Origin: Arion vulgaris
Taxonomy: Eukaryota > Mollusca > Gastropoda > Stylommatophora > Arionidae
DNA: 64,000 nt
Assembly (NCBI GenBank): GCA_020796225.1
Contig: CM036759.1
Location: 67,122,590 to 67,186,589 of the forward strand
Direction: 5' to 3'
This document shows, piece after piece, positions 37,034 through 49,000 of the stretch (positions are counted from its first letter, which is position 1; the number at the start of each line of letters is the position of its first letter). The translations under genes and the position numbers were made by a program. Under the pieces are notes generated by a model. The model had not been told where the DNA came from and did not search any database. It was given only the letters and a program-made list of their open reading frames with translations.

Positions 37034-40000
37034 CGTGCTGGTAGGATTGAGGATATGACTACTGTGTAGAGCGGACGAGCAAAGGACCAGGGTGACGTTC
37101 TGAATTATTTCAGAAAAGGTGGAGACTGCAGTAAAACTTGGAAAATAGCTAAACACGTTAACACAAAGTATTACAGTTTTACAAAATACATAAACAGTGA
37201 CGATAAACAGCAACGTTTCGACCAAAAGGCCTTTATCACAAATAATACAACAAGAATGACGAATTTCGAGGAACACTACAATGGACGATTACATGTTGAA
37301 ACATAAACCTATCTAATGAAAATCTGGGAATAAAAACGAACAACGAAATGAGTGGACACAAAAAACCGAAAGTGGAAAAGAACAATAAACAATATAGTGG
37401 ATAAATGACACATATAGGGAGCAAACACACATATAGATAACAAGGCACGAGATAAGACAGTACTAAGAGCATAGGAATGTAATGCGTTGAGTCCAGAGGT
37501 CGAAAGTGCCATAGAATGAGATAAAACGGTTCTCAGGCGATCGACTGCGATCATCGGAGGAACATGATCGGATGGCTGTGACCTGGACATCGTCAACTCC
37601 TGAATGGCCAGTATCGTTGAAATGGGTGCCACAGGAGTCACAGAGCATTGGCGAATATCGCGTAAGTGTTTGGCGAATCGGTCACTGAGTCTCTTACCGG
37701 TTTCGCCAATATAGGACTTGTTGCATCGTTTGCAGGTGATGGCATAGATGATATTGAGGGACTCACACGTGAAACTGTCTTGAATGGCATACGTAGCTTT
37801 TGGAAAGAGACAGTGCGGGTCTGTATTACATATGCACATGTGTAACATCGTCGACGTCCGCACTGGATGGTGCCAAGTGACTCTGGATATTAGGCTTGAG
37901 GCGACTGTGTACCAACAAATCCTGAGGCTTCTGTCCCGTCTGTAAGCCACCAAAGGATAGTGTTGGAAGACTGGACGTGTCTCAGGATCAGACTGAAGAA
38001 TAGGGAGATGATGGAATAAGACCTTTTCACCAGGGAACTATGAGGGTGGAAAGTTAAGATGAGTTTAACCCTGTCAGAATTGGGGTTCTAGCATGTGAGA
38101 GAGGGCCTCCTGGCGAGCAATTAGCTGTACCCGATGCATGGCAGATGTAAGCACATTCTCCGGGTATAAGCGCTGGCGGAAGAAATCCAGCATCTCGTGA
38201 GCTTTATCAAGAAAATCGTCGTCCTCACTACAGAGGCGACGAAGGCGTAAGAGTTGAGAGAAGGTAAAGAGTCACGACAGGCCTGGGGATGGGAAGAGGT
38301 ATACAGAAGAAAGCTATGTGTATCAGTAGGCTTGTAGTATACTGATGTAGTGATAGTGGATAGGCTGATGGTGATAGTGATGTCAAGAAAATTGACACAG
38401 GAGGTAGAGATGTTAGAGGTGAACCGAATAGCAGGATTGAAGGCATTGATGAAGGTGATGAAGCGTGACAAATCGGCTTCAGACATATCGGTAACTCCAA
38501 TACAATCATCGATGTATCTATGATACACGGACGGAAGAAGGCCATCATAGGTGTTCCATACTAAGTGTTCGAGATGACCCATGAATAGACAAGCATAGCT
38601 GGGTCCCATTTTAGTACCCATGGCGACCCACTAATCTGTTCGAAGAACTGGTCATTGAACTGAAAGGAGTTGAGAGTGAGAACTAGTTCTGCAAGACGAA
38701 GGAGAGTCGAGGTGGAGACAAGAGGGTTAGTTCTCCTGTCGAGAAAAACTGGAGAGCTTGGAGTCCGTCAGAATGAGGTATAGAGGTATACAGTGAACAG
38801 ACATCAAGGAGGAAGAGACGATAAGTCCTGCCAGGCAACAACTTAATAGAAGAAAAACAGACAAAGTGTGGTTAGTGTCTTTCAAGAATGAAGGTAGTGT
38901 GGTGACTATAGGATTGAAGATACTATCAAGGAATTCGGAGATATGTTCCGTAGGACAAGAGCAAGCAGAAACAATAGGCCTACCAGGATTGTGAAGTTTA
39001 TGAATTTTTGGGAGCATATAGAATGCGGGTTTGCCCAAACAACTGTCGATGATACATAGTGATGATGCGCCGGTAGGAAGGTCTTTTGAGGCAATGAGGT
39101 TCTTGATGACTGTACGGACCTTACTATTGTTGGATAGTGTGGCATCAGAAGGAATATTATTGTAGAATAGGGTGTTACGGAGTTGGTTGTGGCCTTCCTG
39201 TAGGTATAGTTCTTTACTCCATACGACTATGGCACCACCTTTGTCAGCAGGTTTGATAACAATGTCATCACGTCGACGGAGGTGTGATAGAGCACGAAAC
39301 TCGGACGGTGACATGTTAGAACGCCCTAGGCGTTTAGGGTGGAGAAGTCCAATGTCGTATGTAGTATTCTTGATGTAGAGATCAAGAGCGTTAGAGGCAC
39401 CAGGTTTAGGAGTCCCAAACATGCTTGCGAGTGGAACAACCAACTCCGTAACACCCTATTCTACAATAATATTCCTTCTGATGCCACACTATCCAACAAT
39501 AGTAAGGTCCGTACAGTCATCAAGAACCTCATTGCCTCAAAAGACCTTCCTACCAGCGCATCATCACTATGTATCATCGACAGTTGTTTGGGCAAACCCG
39601 CATTCTATATGCTCCCAAAATTCATAAACTTCACAATCCCGGTAGGCCTATTGTTTCTGCTTGCTCTTGTCCTACGGAACATATCTCCGAATTTCTTGAT
39701 AGTATCTTCAATCCTATAGTCACCACACCACCTTCATTCTTGAAAGACACTAACCACACTTTGTCTGTTTTTTCTTCTATTAAGTTGTTGCCTGGCAGGA
39801 CTTATCGTCTCTTCCTCCCTGATGTCTGTTCACTGTATACCTCTATACCTCATTCTGACGACTCCAAGCTCTCCAGTTTTTCTCGACAGGAGAACTAACC
39901 CTCTTGTCTCCACCTCGACTCTCCTTCGTCTTGCAGAACTAGTTCTCACTCTCAACTCCTTCAGTTCAATGACCAGTTCTTCGAACAGATTAGTGGGGTC

Positions 40001-43000
40001 GCCATGGGTACTAAAATGGGACCCAGCTATGCTTGTCTATTCATGGTCATCTCGAACACTTAGTATGGAACACCTATGATGGCCTTCTTCCGTCCGTGTA
40101 TCATAGATACATCGATGATTGTATTGGAGTTACCGATATGTCTGAAGCCGATTTGTCACGCTTCATCACCTTCATCAATGCCTTCAATCCTGCTATTCGG
40201 TTCACCTCTCACATCTCTACCTCCGTGTCAATTTTCTTGACATCACTATCACCATCAGCCTATCCACTATCACTACATCAGTATACTACAAGCCTACTGA
40301 TACACATAGCGTTCTTCTGTATACCTCTTCCCATCCCCAGGCCTGTCGTGACTCTTTACCTTCTCCCAACTCTACGCCTTCGTCGCCTCTGTAGTGAGGA
40401 CGACGATTTTCTTGATAAAGCTCACGAGATGCTGGATTTCTTCCGCCAGCGCTTATACCCGGAGAATGTGCTTACATCTGCCATGCATCGGGTACAGCTA
40501 ATTGCTCGCCAGGAGGCCCTCTCTCACATGCATAGAACCCCCCAATTCTGACAGGGTTAAACTCATCTTAACTTTCCACCCTCATAGTTCCCTGGTGAAA
40601 AGGTCTTATTCCATCATCTCCCTATTCTTCAGTCTGATCCTGAGACACGTCCAGTCTTCCAACACTATCCTTGGTGGCTTACAGACGGGACAGAAGCCTC
40701 AAGGATTTGTTGGTACACCGTCGCCTCAAGCCTAATATCCAGAGTCACTTTGGCACCATCCAGTGCGGACGTCGACGATGTTACACATGTGCATATGTAA
40801 TACAGACCCGCACTGTCTCTTTCCAAAAGCTACGTATGCCATTCAAGACAGTTTCACGTGTGAGTCCCGTAATATCATCTATGCCATCACCTGCAAACGA
40901 TGCAACAAGTCCTATATTGGCGAAACCGGTAAGAGACTCAGTGACCGATTCGCCCAACACTTACGCGATATTCGCCAATGCCCGACTCTGTGGCTACCAT
41001 TTCAACGATACTGGCCATTCAAGAGTTGACGATGTCCAGGTCACAGCCATCCGATCATGTTCCTCCGATGATCGCAGTCGATTCGCCCTGGAGAACCGTT
41101 TTATCTCATTCTATGGCACTTTGCGACCTCTTGGACTCAACGCATTACATTCCTATGCTTCTTAGTACTGTCTTATCTCGTGCCTTGTTATCTATATGTG
41201 TGTTTGCTCCATATATGTGTCATTTATCCACTATATTGTTTATTGTTTCTCTTCTTTTCCACTTTCGGTTTTTGTGTCCACTCATTTCGTTGTTCGTTTT
41301 ATTCCCAGATTTTCATTAGATAGGTTTATGTTTCCACATGTAATCGTCCATTTGTAGTGTTCCTCGAAATTCGTCATTCTTGTTGTATTATTTGCTTGAT
41401 AAAGGCCTTTTGGTCGAAACGTTGCTGTTTATCGTCACTGTTTATGTATTTTGTAAAACTGTAATACTTTGTGTTAACGTGTTTAGCTATTGAATTATTT
41501 CAGTAAGAGATTGCGTGGAAACGATTCAAGTAATGGTGGTAAATCTGCAACCCTAACCAGACTGCAAGAATGTAAAATCAAATGTGACGCAGTTAGACAA
41601 GTGACGCAGTTAGACAAGTGACGCAGTTAGACAAGTGACGCAGTTAGACAAGTGACGCAGTTAGACAAGTGACGCAGTTAGACAAGTGACGCAGTTAGAC
41701 AAGTGACGCAGTTAGACAAGAGACGCAGTTAGACAAGAGACGCAGTTAGACAAGAGACGCAGTTAGACAAGTGACGCAGTTAGACAAGAGACGCAGTTAG
41801 ACAAGTGACGCAGTTAGACAAGAGACGCAGTTAGACAAGAGACGCAGTTAGACAAGAGACGCAGTTAGACAAGTGACGCAGTTAGACAAGTGACGCAGTT
41901 AGACAAGTGAGGCAGTTAGACAAGATCGCTTTACTGTCTTTCATAATAGAAAAGAAGTAAAACTGCCCACAAGTACATGTATACCTTGCCCATACTGTAC
42001 AGGAACATTCCAAGCCCGCATCGGGCTCACTAGTCATCTACGCACACACAGACAAACATAACGCAACTACATTTACTTGGATGAAAATTGTGTGGTCATC
42101 ATCACCCGTGATGGACGAGCATCATCACCCGTGATGGACGAGCATCATCACCCGTGATGGACGAGCATCATCACCCGTGATGGACGAGCATCATCACCCG
42201 TGATGGACGAGCATCATCACCCGTGATGGACGAGCATCATCACCCATGATGGAGGAGCATCATCACCCGAGATGGACGAGCATCATCACCCATGATGGAG
42301 GAGCATCATCACCCGAGATGGACGAGCATCATCACCACTGGTAGTCAAAGAAGAATAGTAAACCAGCATAGAACTGGTGTAATGAGTTGAAAGCTATCCT
42401 CGGTGTACTAGTAAACCAACATAGAACTAGTGTAATGAGTTGAAAGCTATTCTCGGTGTACTAGTAAACCAGCATAGAACTGGTGTAATGAGTTGAAAGC
42501 TATCCTCGGTGTACTAGTAAACCAACATAGAACTGATGTAATGCGTTGAAAGTTATCCTGCGTGTACTAGTGAACTCATTTAAACGCACCACCATTCAAT
42601 GGATACCATCACACTTCAATATAAGCGGAAATGAACAAGCTGACAAGCTAGTGAAAGAAGGCGGGCGACTATCACAGACTGATCAGGAGATCAGCTATGA
42701 GGCAAGAACAACCATCGGTTGACATTACAAAGAAAAGTGGTCGAAAGACCACCCACAACACAGCAGCAGAGATGGGTACTATTGTCCATACCGAAACGAA
42801 CAAGCTACTATATTCCGCCTCGAACTGGCCATAACAGGCTTCGGGCCTACATGTTCAACAAATTTAAAATTGGCACAACTAACCTGTACCACTGCGAAAA
42901 GGCGGACATGACAGCAGAGCACATACTGCAAGACTGCCAGTTGTTAGCAGGCACGAGAAGCGAAACCTGGCCCGTTAATTAACAGAGAGCTTCGTGAAAA

Positions 43001-46000
43001 GCTGTACGGAGAGTTGTGAAAGCTGCTACAGAGAGATGTGAGAAGCTGTACAGAGAGATGTGAGAAGCTGTACAGAGAGATGTGAGAAGCTGTACAAAAG
43101 ATGTGAGAAGCTGTACAGAGAGATGTGAGAAGATGTACAGAGAGATGTGAGAAGCTGTACAGAGAGATGTGAGAAGCTGTACAGAGAGATGTGAGAAGAT
43201 GTACAGAGAGATGTGAGCAACTGTACAGAGAGATGTGAGAAGCTGTACAGAGAGATGTGAGAAGCTGTACAGAGAGATGTGAGAAGATGTACAGAGAGAT
43301 GTGAGAAGCTGTACAGAGAGATGTGAGAAACTGTACAGAGAGATGTGAGAAGCTGTACAGAGAGATGTGAGAAGCTGTACAGAGAGATGTGAGAAGCTGT
43401 ACAGAGAGATGTGAGAAGCTGTACAGAAAATGTGAGAAGATGTACAGAGAGATGTGAGAAGCTGTACAGAGAGATGTGAGAAACTGTACAGAGAGATGTG
43501 AGAAGATGTACAGAGAGATGTGAGAAGCTGTACAGAGAGATGTGAGAAGATGTACAGAGAGATGTGAGAAGCTGTACAGAGAGATGTGAGAAACTGTACA
43601 GAGAGATGTGAGAAGCTGTACAGAGAGAGGGAGAGCTGTACAGAGAGATGGAGAAGATGTACAGAGAGATGAGAAGCTGTACAGAGATGTGAGAAGCTGT
43701 ACAGAAAATGTGGAAGATGTACAGAGAGATGTGAGAAGCTGTACAGAGAGATGTGAGAAACTGTACAGAGAGATGTGAGAAGCTGTACAGAGAGATGTGA
43801 GAAGATGTACAGAGAGATGTGAGAAACTGTACAGAGAGATGTGAGAAACTGTACAGAGAGATGTGAGAAGCTGTACAGAGAGATGTGAGAAGATGTACAG
43901 AGAGATGTGAGAAGATGTACAGAGAGATGTGAGAAGATGTACAGAGAGATGTGAGAAGCTGTACAGAGAGATGGAGAAACTGTACAGAGATGTGAGAGCT
44001 GTACAGAGAGATGTGAGAAGCTGTAAAGAGAGATGTGAGAAGCTGTACAGAGAGATGTGAGAAGATGTACAGAGAGATGTGAGAAGCTGTACAGAGAGAT
44101 GTGAGAAACTGTACAGAGAGATGTGAGAAGCTGTACAGAGAGATGTGAGAAGATGTACAGAGAGATGTGAGAAACTGTACAGAGAGATGTGAGAAACTGT
44201 ACAGAGAGATGTGAGAAGCTGTACAGAAAATGTGAGAAGATGTACAGAGAGATGTGAGAAGATGTACAGAGAGATGTGAGAAGCTGTACAGAGAGATGTG
44301 AGAAGAGGTACGGAGAGACGGAGTCCCTAAAAACAACAGTACAATTCATGATAAAATTTGGTTCATCGGTCTAGGTGGGGATCGACAGAGAGAGAGAAAC
44401 TGGTGTCGCTAGTTGCCACACGCTGAGAGACATACTAAGGAGGAGGAGATCGAAGCACTTATGGACTAATTAGTTGAATGTGCAGTGATGATGATCCGGC
44501 GACTAAACTAGAACTGGTGTCGTTAGTCGCCACACGCTGAGGAGATCGGAGTACTTATAAACTAATTGGTTCGATGCGCAGTGATAATGATCTGACAACT
44601 AAACTAAAACCTCGTGCTCCGCATATGTCATGGACAGAGAAGAGAACAAATATATATATATATATATATCCAGAAATAACTCAACATCACAGAAGACTGG
44701 TTACTGTTACAAATAAGAATGAGAAAACCGGTTACTGTTACAAATAAGAATAAGAAAACTGGTTAATGTTATAAATAAGAATAAGAAAACTGGTTAATGT
44801 TACATGTTACAAATAAGAATAAGAAAACTGGTTAATGTTACATGTTACAAATAAGAATGAGAAAACTGGTTAATGTTACAAATAAGAATGAGAAAACTGG
44901 TTAATGTTATAAATAAGAATAAGAAAACTGGTTAATGTTACAAATAAGAATAAGAAAACTGGTTAATGTTACAAATAAGAATAAGAAAACTGGTTAATGT
45001 TACAAATAAGAATAAGAAAACTGGTTAATATTACAAATAAGAAAACTAGTTAATGTTACAAATAAGAATAAGAAAACTGTAGTATTTTGGACATTGAAAA
45101 AGACACGAAGGATTGGATAAAACCATTATGAAAGGAGACATACCTGCGGATAGGAAAGGAGACATACCTGCAGATAGGAAAGGAGACATACCTGCAGATA
45201 GGAAAGGAGACATACCTGCAGATAGGAAAGGAGACATACCTACAGATAGGAAAGGAGACATACCTGCAGATAGGAAAGGAGACATACCTGCAGATAGGAA
45301 AAGAGACATACCTGCAGATAGGAAAGGAGACATAGCTGCAGATAGGAAAGGAGACATACTCAGATAGGAAAGAGACATACCTGCAGATAGGAAAAGAGAC
45401 ATACCTGCAGATAGGAAAAGAGACATACCTGCAGATAGGAAAAGAGACATACCTGCAGATAGGAAAAGAGACATACCTGCAGATAGGAAAGGAGACATAT
45501 CTGCAGATAGGAAAGGAGACATACCTGCAGATAGGAAAAGAGACATACCTGCAGATAGGAAAGGAGACATACCTGCAGATAGGAAAAGAGACATACCTGC
45601 AGATAGGAAAAGAGACATACCTGCAGATAGGAAAAGAGACATACCTGCAGATGGGAAAAAGAGACATACCTGCAGATAGGAAAAGAGACATACCTGCAGA
45701 TAGGAAAAGAGACATACCTGCAGATAGGAAAAGAGACATACCTGCAGATAGGAAAAGAGACATACCTGCAGATAGGAAAAGAGACATACCTGCAGATAGG
45801 AAAAGAGACATACCTGCAGATAGGAAAAGAGACATACCTGCAGATAGGAAAAGAGACATACCTGCAGATAGGAAAAGAGACATACCTGCAGATAGGAAAA
45901 GAGACATACCTGCAGATAGGAAAAGAGACATACCTGCAGATAGGAAAAGAGACATACCTGCAGATAGGAAAGGAGACATAGCTGCAGATAGGAAAGGAGA

Positions 46001-49000
46001 CATACCTCCATATAGGAAAAGAGACATACCTGCAGATAGGAAAAGAGACATACCTGCAGATAGGAAAAGAGACATACCTGCAGATAGGAAAAGAGACATA
46101 CCTGCAGATAGGAAAAGAGACATACCTGCAGATAGGAAAAGAGACATACCTGCAGATAGGAAAGAGACATACCTGCAGATAGGAAAAGAACATACCTGCA
46201 GATAGGAAAGAGACATACCTGCAGATAGGAAAAGAGAATACACTGCAGATGGGAAAAGACATACCTGCAGATAGGAAAAGAGACATACCTGCAGATAGGA
46301 AAAGAGACATACCTGCAGATAGGAAAAGAGACATACCTGCAGATAGGAAAAGAGACATACCTGCAGATAGGAAAAGAGACATACCTGCAGATAGGAAAAG
46401 AGACATACCTGCAGATAGGAAAAGAGACATACCTGCAGATATGAAAAGAGACATACCTGCAGATAGGAAAGGAGACATACCTGCAGATAGGAAAAGAGAC
46501 ATACCTGCAGATAGAAAAAAGAGACATACCTGCAGATAGGAAAAGAGACATACCTGCAGATAGGAAAAGAGACATACCTGCAGATAGGAAAAGAGACATC
46601 CCTGCAGATAGGAAAAGAGACATACCTGCAGATAGGAAAGGAGACATACCTGCAGATAGGAAAAGAGACATACCTGCAGATAGGAAGGAGACATACCTGC
46701 AGATAGGAAAAAAGACATACCTGCAGATAGGAAAAGAGACATACCTGCAGATAGGAAAAGAGACATACCTGCAGATAGGAAAGAGACATACCTGCAGATA
46801 GGAAAGAGACATACCTGCAGATGGGAAAAGGGGAGACATACCTGCAGATAGGAAAAGAGACATACCTGCAGATGGGAAAAAGAGACATACCTGCAGATAG
46901 GAAAAGAGACATACCTGCAGATAGGAAAAGAGACATCCCTGCAGATAGGAAAAGAGACATACCTGCAGATAGGAAAGGAGACATACCTGCAGATAGGAAA
47001 GGAGACATACCTGCAGATAGGAAAGGAGACATACCTGCAGATAGGAAAAGAGACATACCTGCAGATAGTAAAGAGACATACCTGCAGATAGGAAAAGAGA
47101 CATACCTGCAGATAGGAAAAGAGACATACCTGCAGATAGGAAAAGAGACATACCTGCAGATAGGAAAAGAGACATACCTGCAGATAGGAAAGGAGATATA
47201 CCTGCAGATAGGAAAAGAGACATACCTGCAGATCGGAAAAGAGACATACCTGCAGATAGGAAAAGAGACATACCTGCAGATAGGAAAAGAGACATACCTG
47301 CAGATAGAAAAAAGAGACATACCTGCAGATAGGAAAAGAGACATACCTGCAGATAGGAAAAGAGACATACCTGCAGATAGGAAAAGAGACATACCTGCAG
47401 ATAGGAAAAGAGGGACCCATGTGTTGCCGGGACTTGCAAGGGAGCAAGAATAGTAATACTGCAACCTACAAGGCATGTCGTAAGAGGCGACTGATGTAGG
47501 GGACTAGGAAGCACCCTAGCAAATAAAAATCATCGCTGAAATCGTATGTGCTGTCTTACTTGTAGGCGCATAACTGGCACAACGTACAATCGCTCTTAGA
47601 CTCGGACCACATACAAATCACAAAGAATGGCTAACATGTGCACGATATGGAGCGTTCGAAAAGAAAAGAAGAAGAAGGAAAAGAGGAAGACCACATAAAA
47701 GATGGATTCAGGATGTAACTAATGATTTGAACATGGCGGTGTCAGAGGCGGAACATGATTTGAACATGGCGGTGTCAGAGGCGGAACATGATTTGAACAT
47801 GGCGGTGTCAGAGGCGGAACATGATTTGAACATGGCGGTGTCAGAGGCGGAACATGATTTGAACATGTCAGTGTCAGAGGCGGAACATCTCTGACATATG
47901 AGAGATATTTCCAATGATTGTTGCTATGGTGACAATGTTCTGCTGAGAACGAGCTGTTGTTATGGTGACAATGTTCTGCTCAGAACGAGCTGTTGTTATG
48001 GTGACAATGTTCTGCTCAGAACGAGCTGTTGCTATGGTGACAATGTTCTGCTCAGAACGAGCTGTTGTTATGGTGACGATGTTCTGCTCAGAACGAGCTG
48101 TTGTTATGGTGACAATGTTCTGCAGAGAACGAGCTGTTGTTATGGTGACAATGTTCTGCTCAGAACGAGCTGTTGTTATGGTGACAATGTTCTCCTCAGA
48201 ACGAGCTGTTGCTATGGTGACAATGTTCTGCAGAGAACGAGCTGTTGTTATGGTGACAATGTTCTGCTCAGAACGAGCTGTTGTTATGGTGACAATGTTC
48301 TGCTCAGAACGAGCTGTTGTTATGGTGACAATGTTCTGCACAGAACGAGCTGTGGTTATGGTGACAATGTTCTGCTCAGAACGAGCTGTTGTTATGGTGA
48401 CAATGTTCTGCTCAGAACGAGCTGTTGCTATGGTGACAATGTTCTGCAGAGACGCAGCTGTTGTTATGGTGACAATGTTCTGCTCAGAACGAGCTGTTGT
48501 TATGGTGACAATGTTCTGCTCAGAACGAGCTGTTGTTATGGTGACAATGTTCTGCACAGAACAAGCTGTTGCTATGGTGACAATGTTCTGCTCAGAACAA
48601 GCTGTTGTTATGGTGACAGTGTTCTGCTCAGAACGAGCTGTTGTTATGGTGACAATGTTCTGCAGAGAACGAGCTGTTGTTATGGTGACAATGTTCTGCT
48701 CAGAACGAACTGTTGTTATGGTGACAATGTTCTGCTCAGAACGAGCTGTTGTTATGGTGACAATGTTCTGCTCAGAACGAGCTGTTGTTATGGTGACAAT
48801 GTTCTGCTCAGAACGAGCTGTTGTTATGGTGACAATGTTCTGCTCAGAACGAGCTGTTGTTATGGTGACAATGTTCTGCTCAGAACGAGCTGTTGTTATG
48901 GTGACAATGTTCTGCAGAGAACGAGCTGTTGTTATGGTGACAATGTTCTGCCCCAGAACGAACTGTTGTTATGGTGACAATGTTCTGCTCAGAACGAGCT

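Larger units (their letters stand above)
37101..41503. mobile_element. Head-to-head pair of Penelope-like elements flanked by a 13-bp direct repeat
   Basis: Two copies face away from each other: left arm 37144-39190 (minus), right arm 39436-41491 (plus), with a 245-bp spacer. TGAATTATTTCAG flanks the whole pair (37101-37113 and 41491-41503). Arms match over about 2.05 kb with few differences, mostly single-base indels in the right arm. Each copy encodes Penelope-type RT followed by GIY-YIG endonuclease. The left copy has about 30 extra bp at its 3' end and, at 39191-39443, extra 5' coding sequence. Confidence 0.9.
41504..42335 (+). mobile_element. LINE 3' end with zinc-finger motif and two arrays
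   Basis: Continues the frame from 37113: [16 protein letters not shown], the 17-bp array (unit within CDAVRQ), [18 protein letters not shown], then [20 protein letters not shown] with LRTHRQT, a C2H2-like finger typical for the end of some LINE proteins, and [12 protein letters not shown], whose DNA is the unit of the 23-bp array. Stop codon after RTHRQT in this copy. Confidence 0.7.
42340..44420 (+). mobile_element. LINE-gamma RNase H and C-terminus with 53- and 22-bp arrays
   Basis: After a 53-bp array, 42590-42700 reads [20 protein letters not shown] and VKEGG, the last RNase H box. Then [20 protein letters not shown] (42818), [15 protein letters not shown] (42905), ETWPVN (42965) and, past a stop, [11 protein letters not shown]. 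The segment EKLYGEL.. is the seed of the 22-bp array. The right flank (GGTACGGAGAGACGG, 44310) has the same seed sequence. Related copies are at 32.4 and 53.3 kb. Confidence 0.75.

Noticed and set aside
37101..41503. LTR retrovirus-like or DIRS element
   Set aside because: The inverted arms contain Penelope-type RT and GIY-YIG nuclease motifs; no integrase, protease or tyrosine recombinase motif.
42979..44349. Two minus-strand ORFs of about 440-456 codons
   Set aside because: Periodic Ser/His/Leu text from the 22-bp array, open in two frames.
45046..47514. Minus-strand ORFs of up to 822 codons
   Set aside because: Antisense of the 24-bp LINE-derived satellite; three frames are open at once with the same periodic peptide.
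47430..47530. Hammerhead ribozyme in SINE-A (GTCGTAAGAGGCGACTGATG)
   Set aside because: Penelope-like elements and some SINEs carry hammerheads, and CTGATG is present, but the CTGATGA core, stem II and GAAA do not line up. A covariance-model search would decide.
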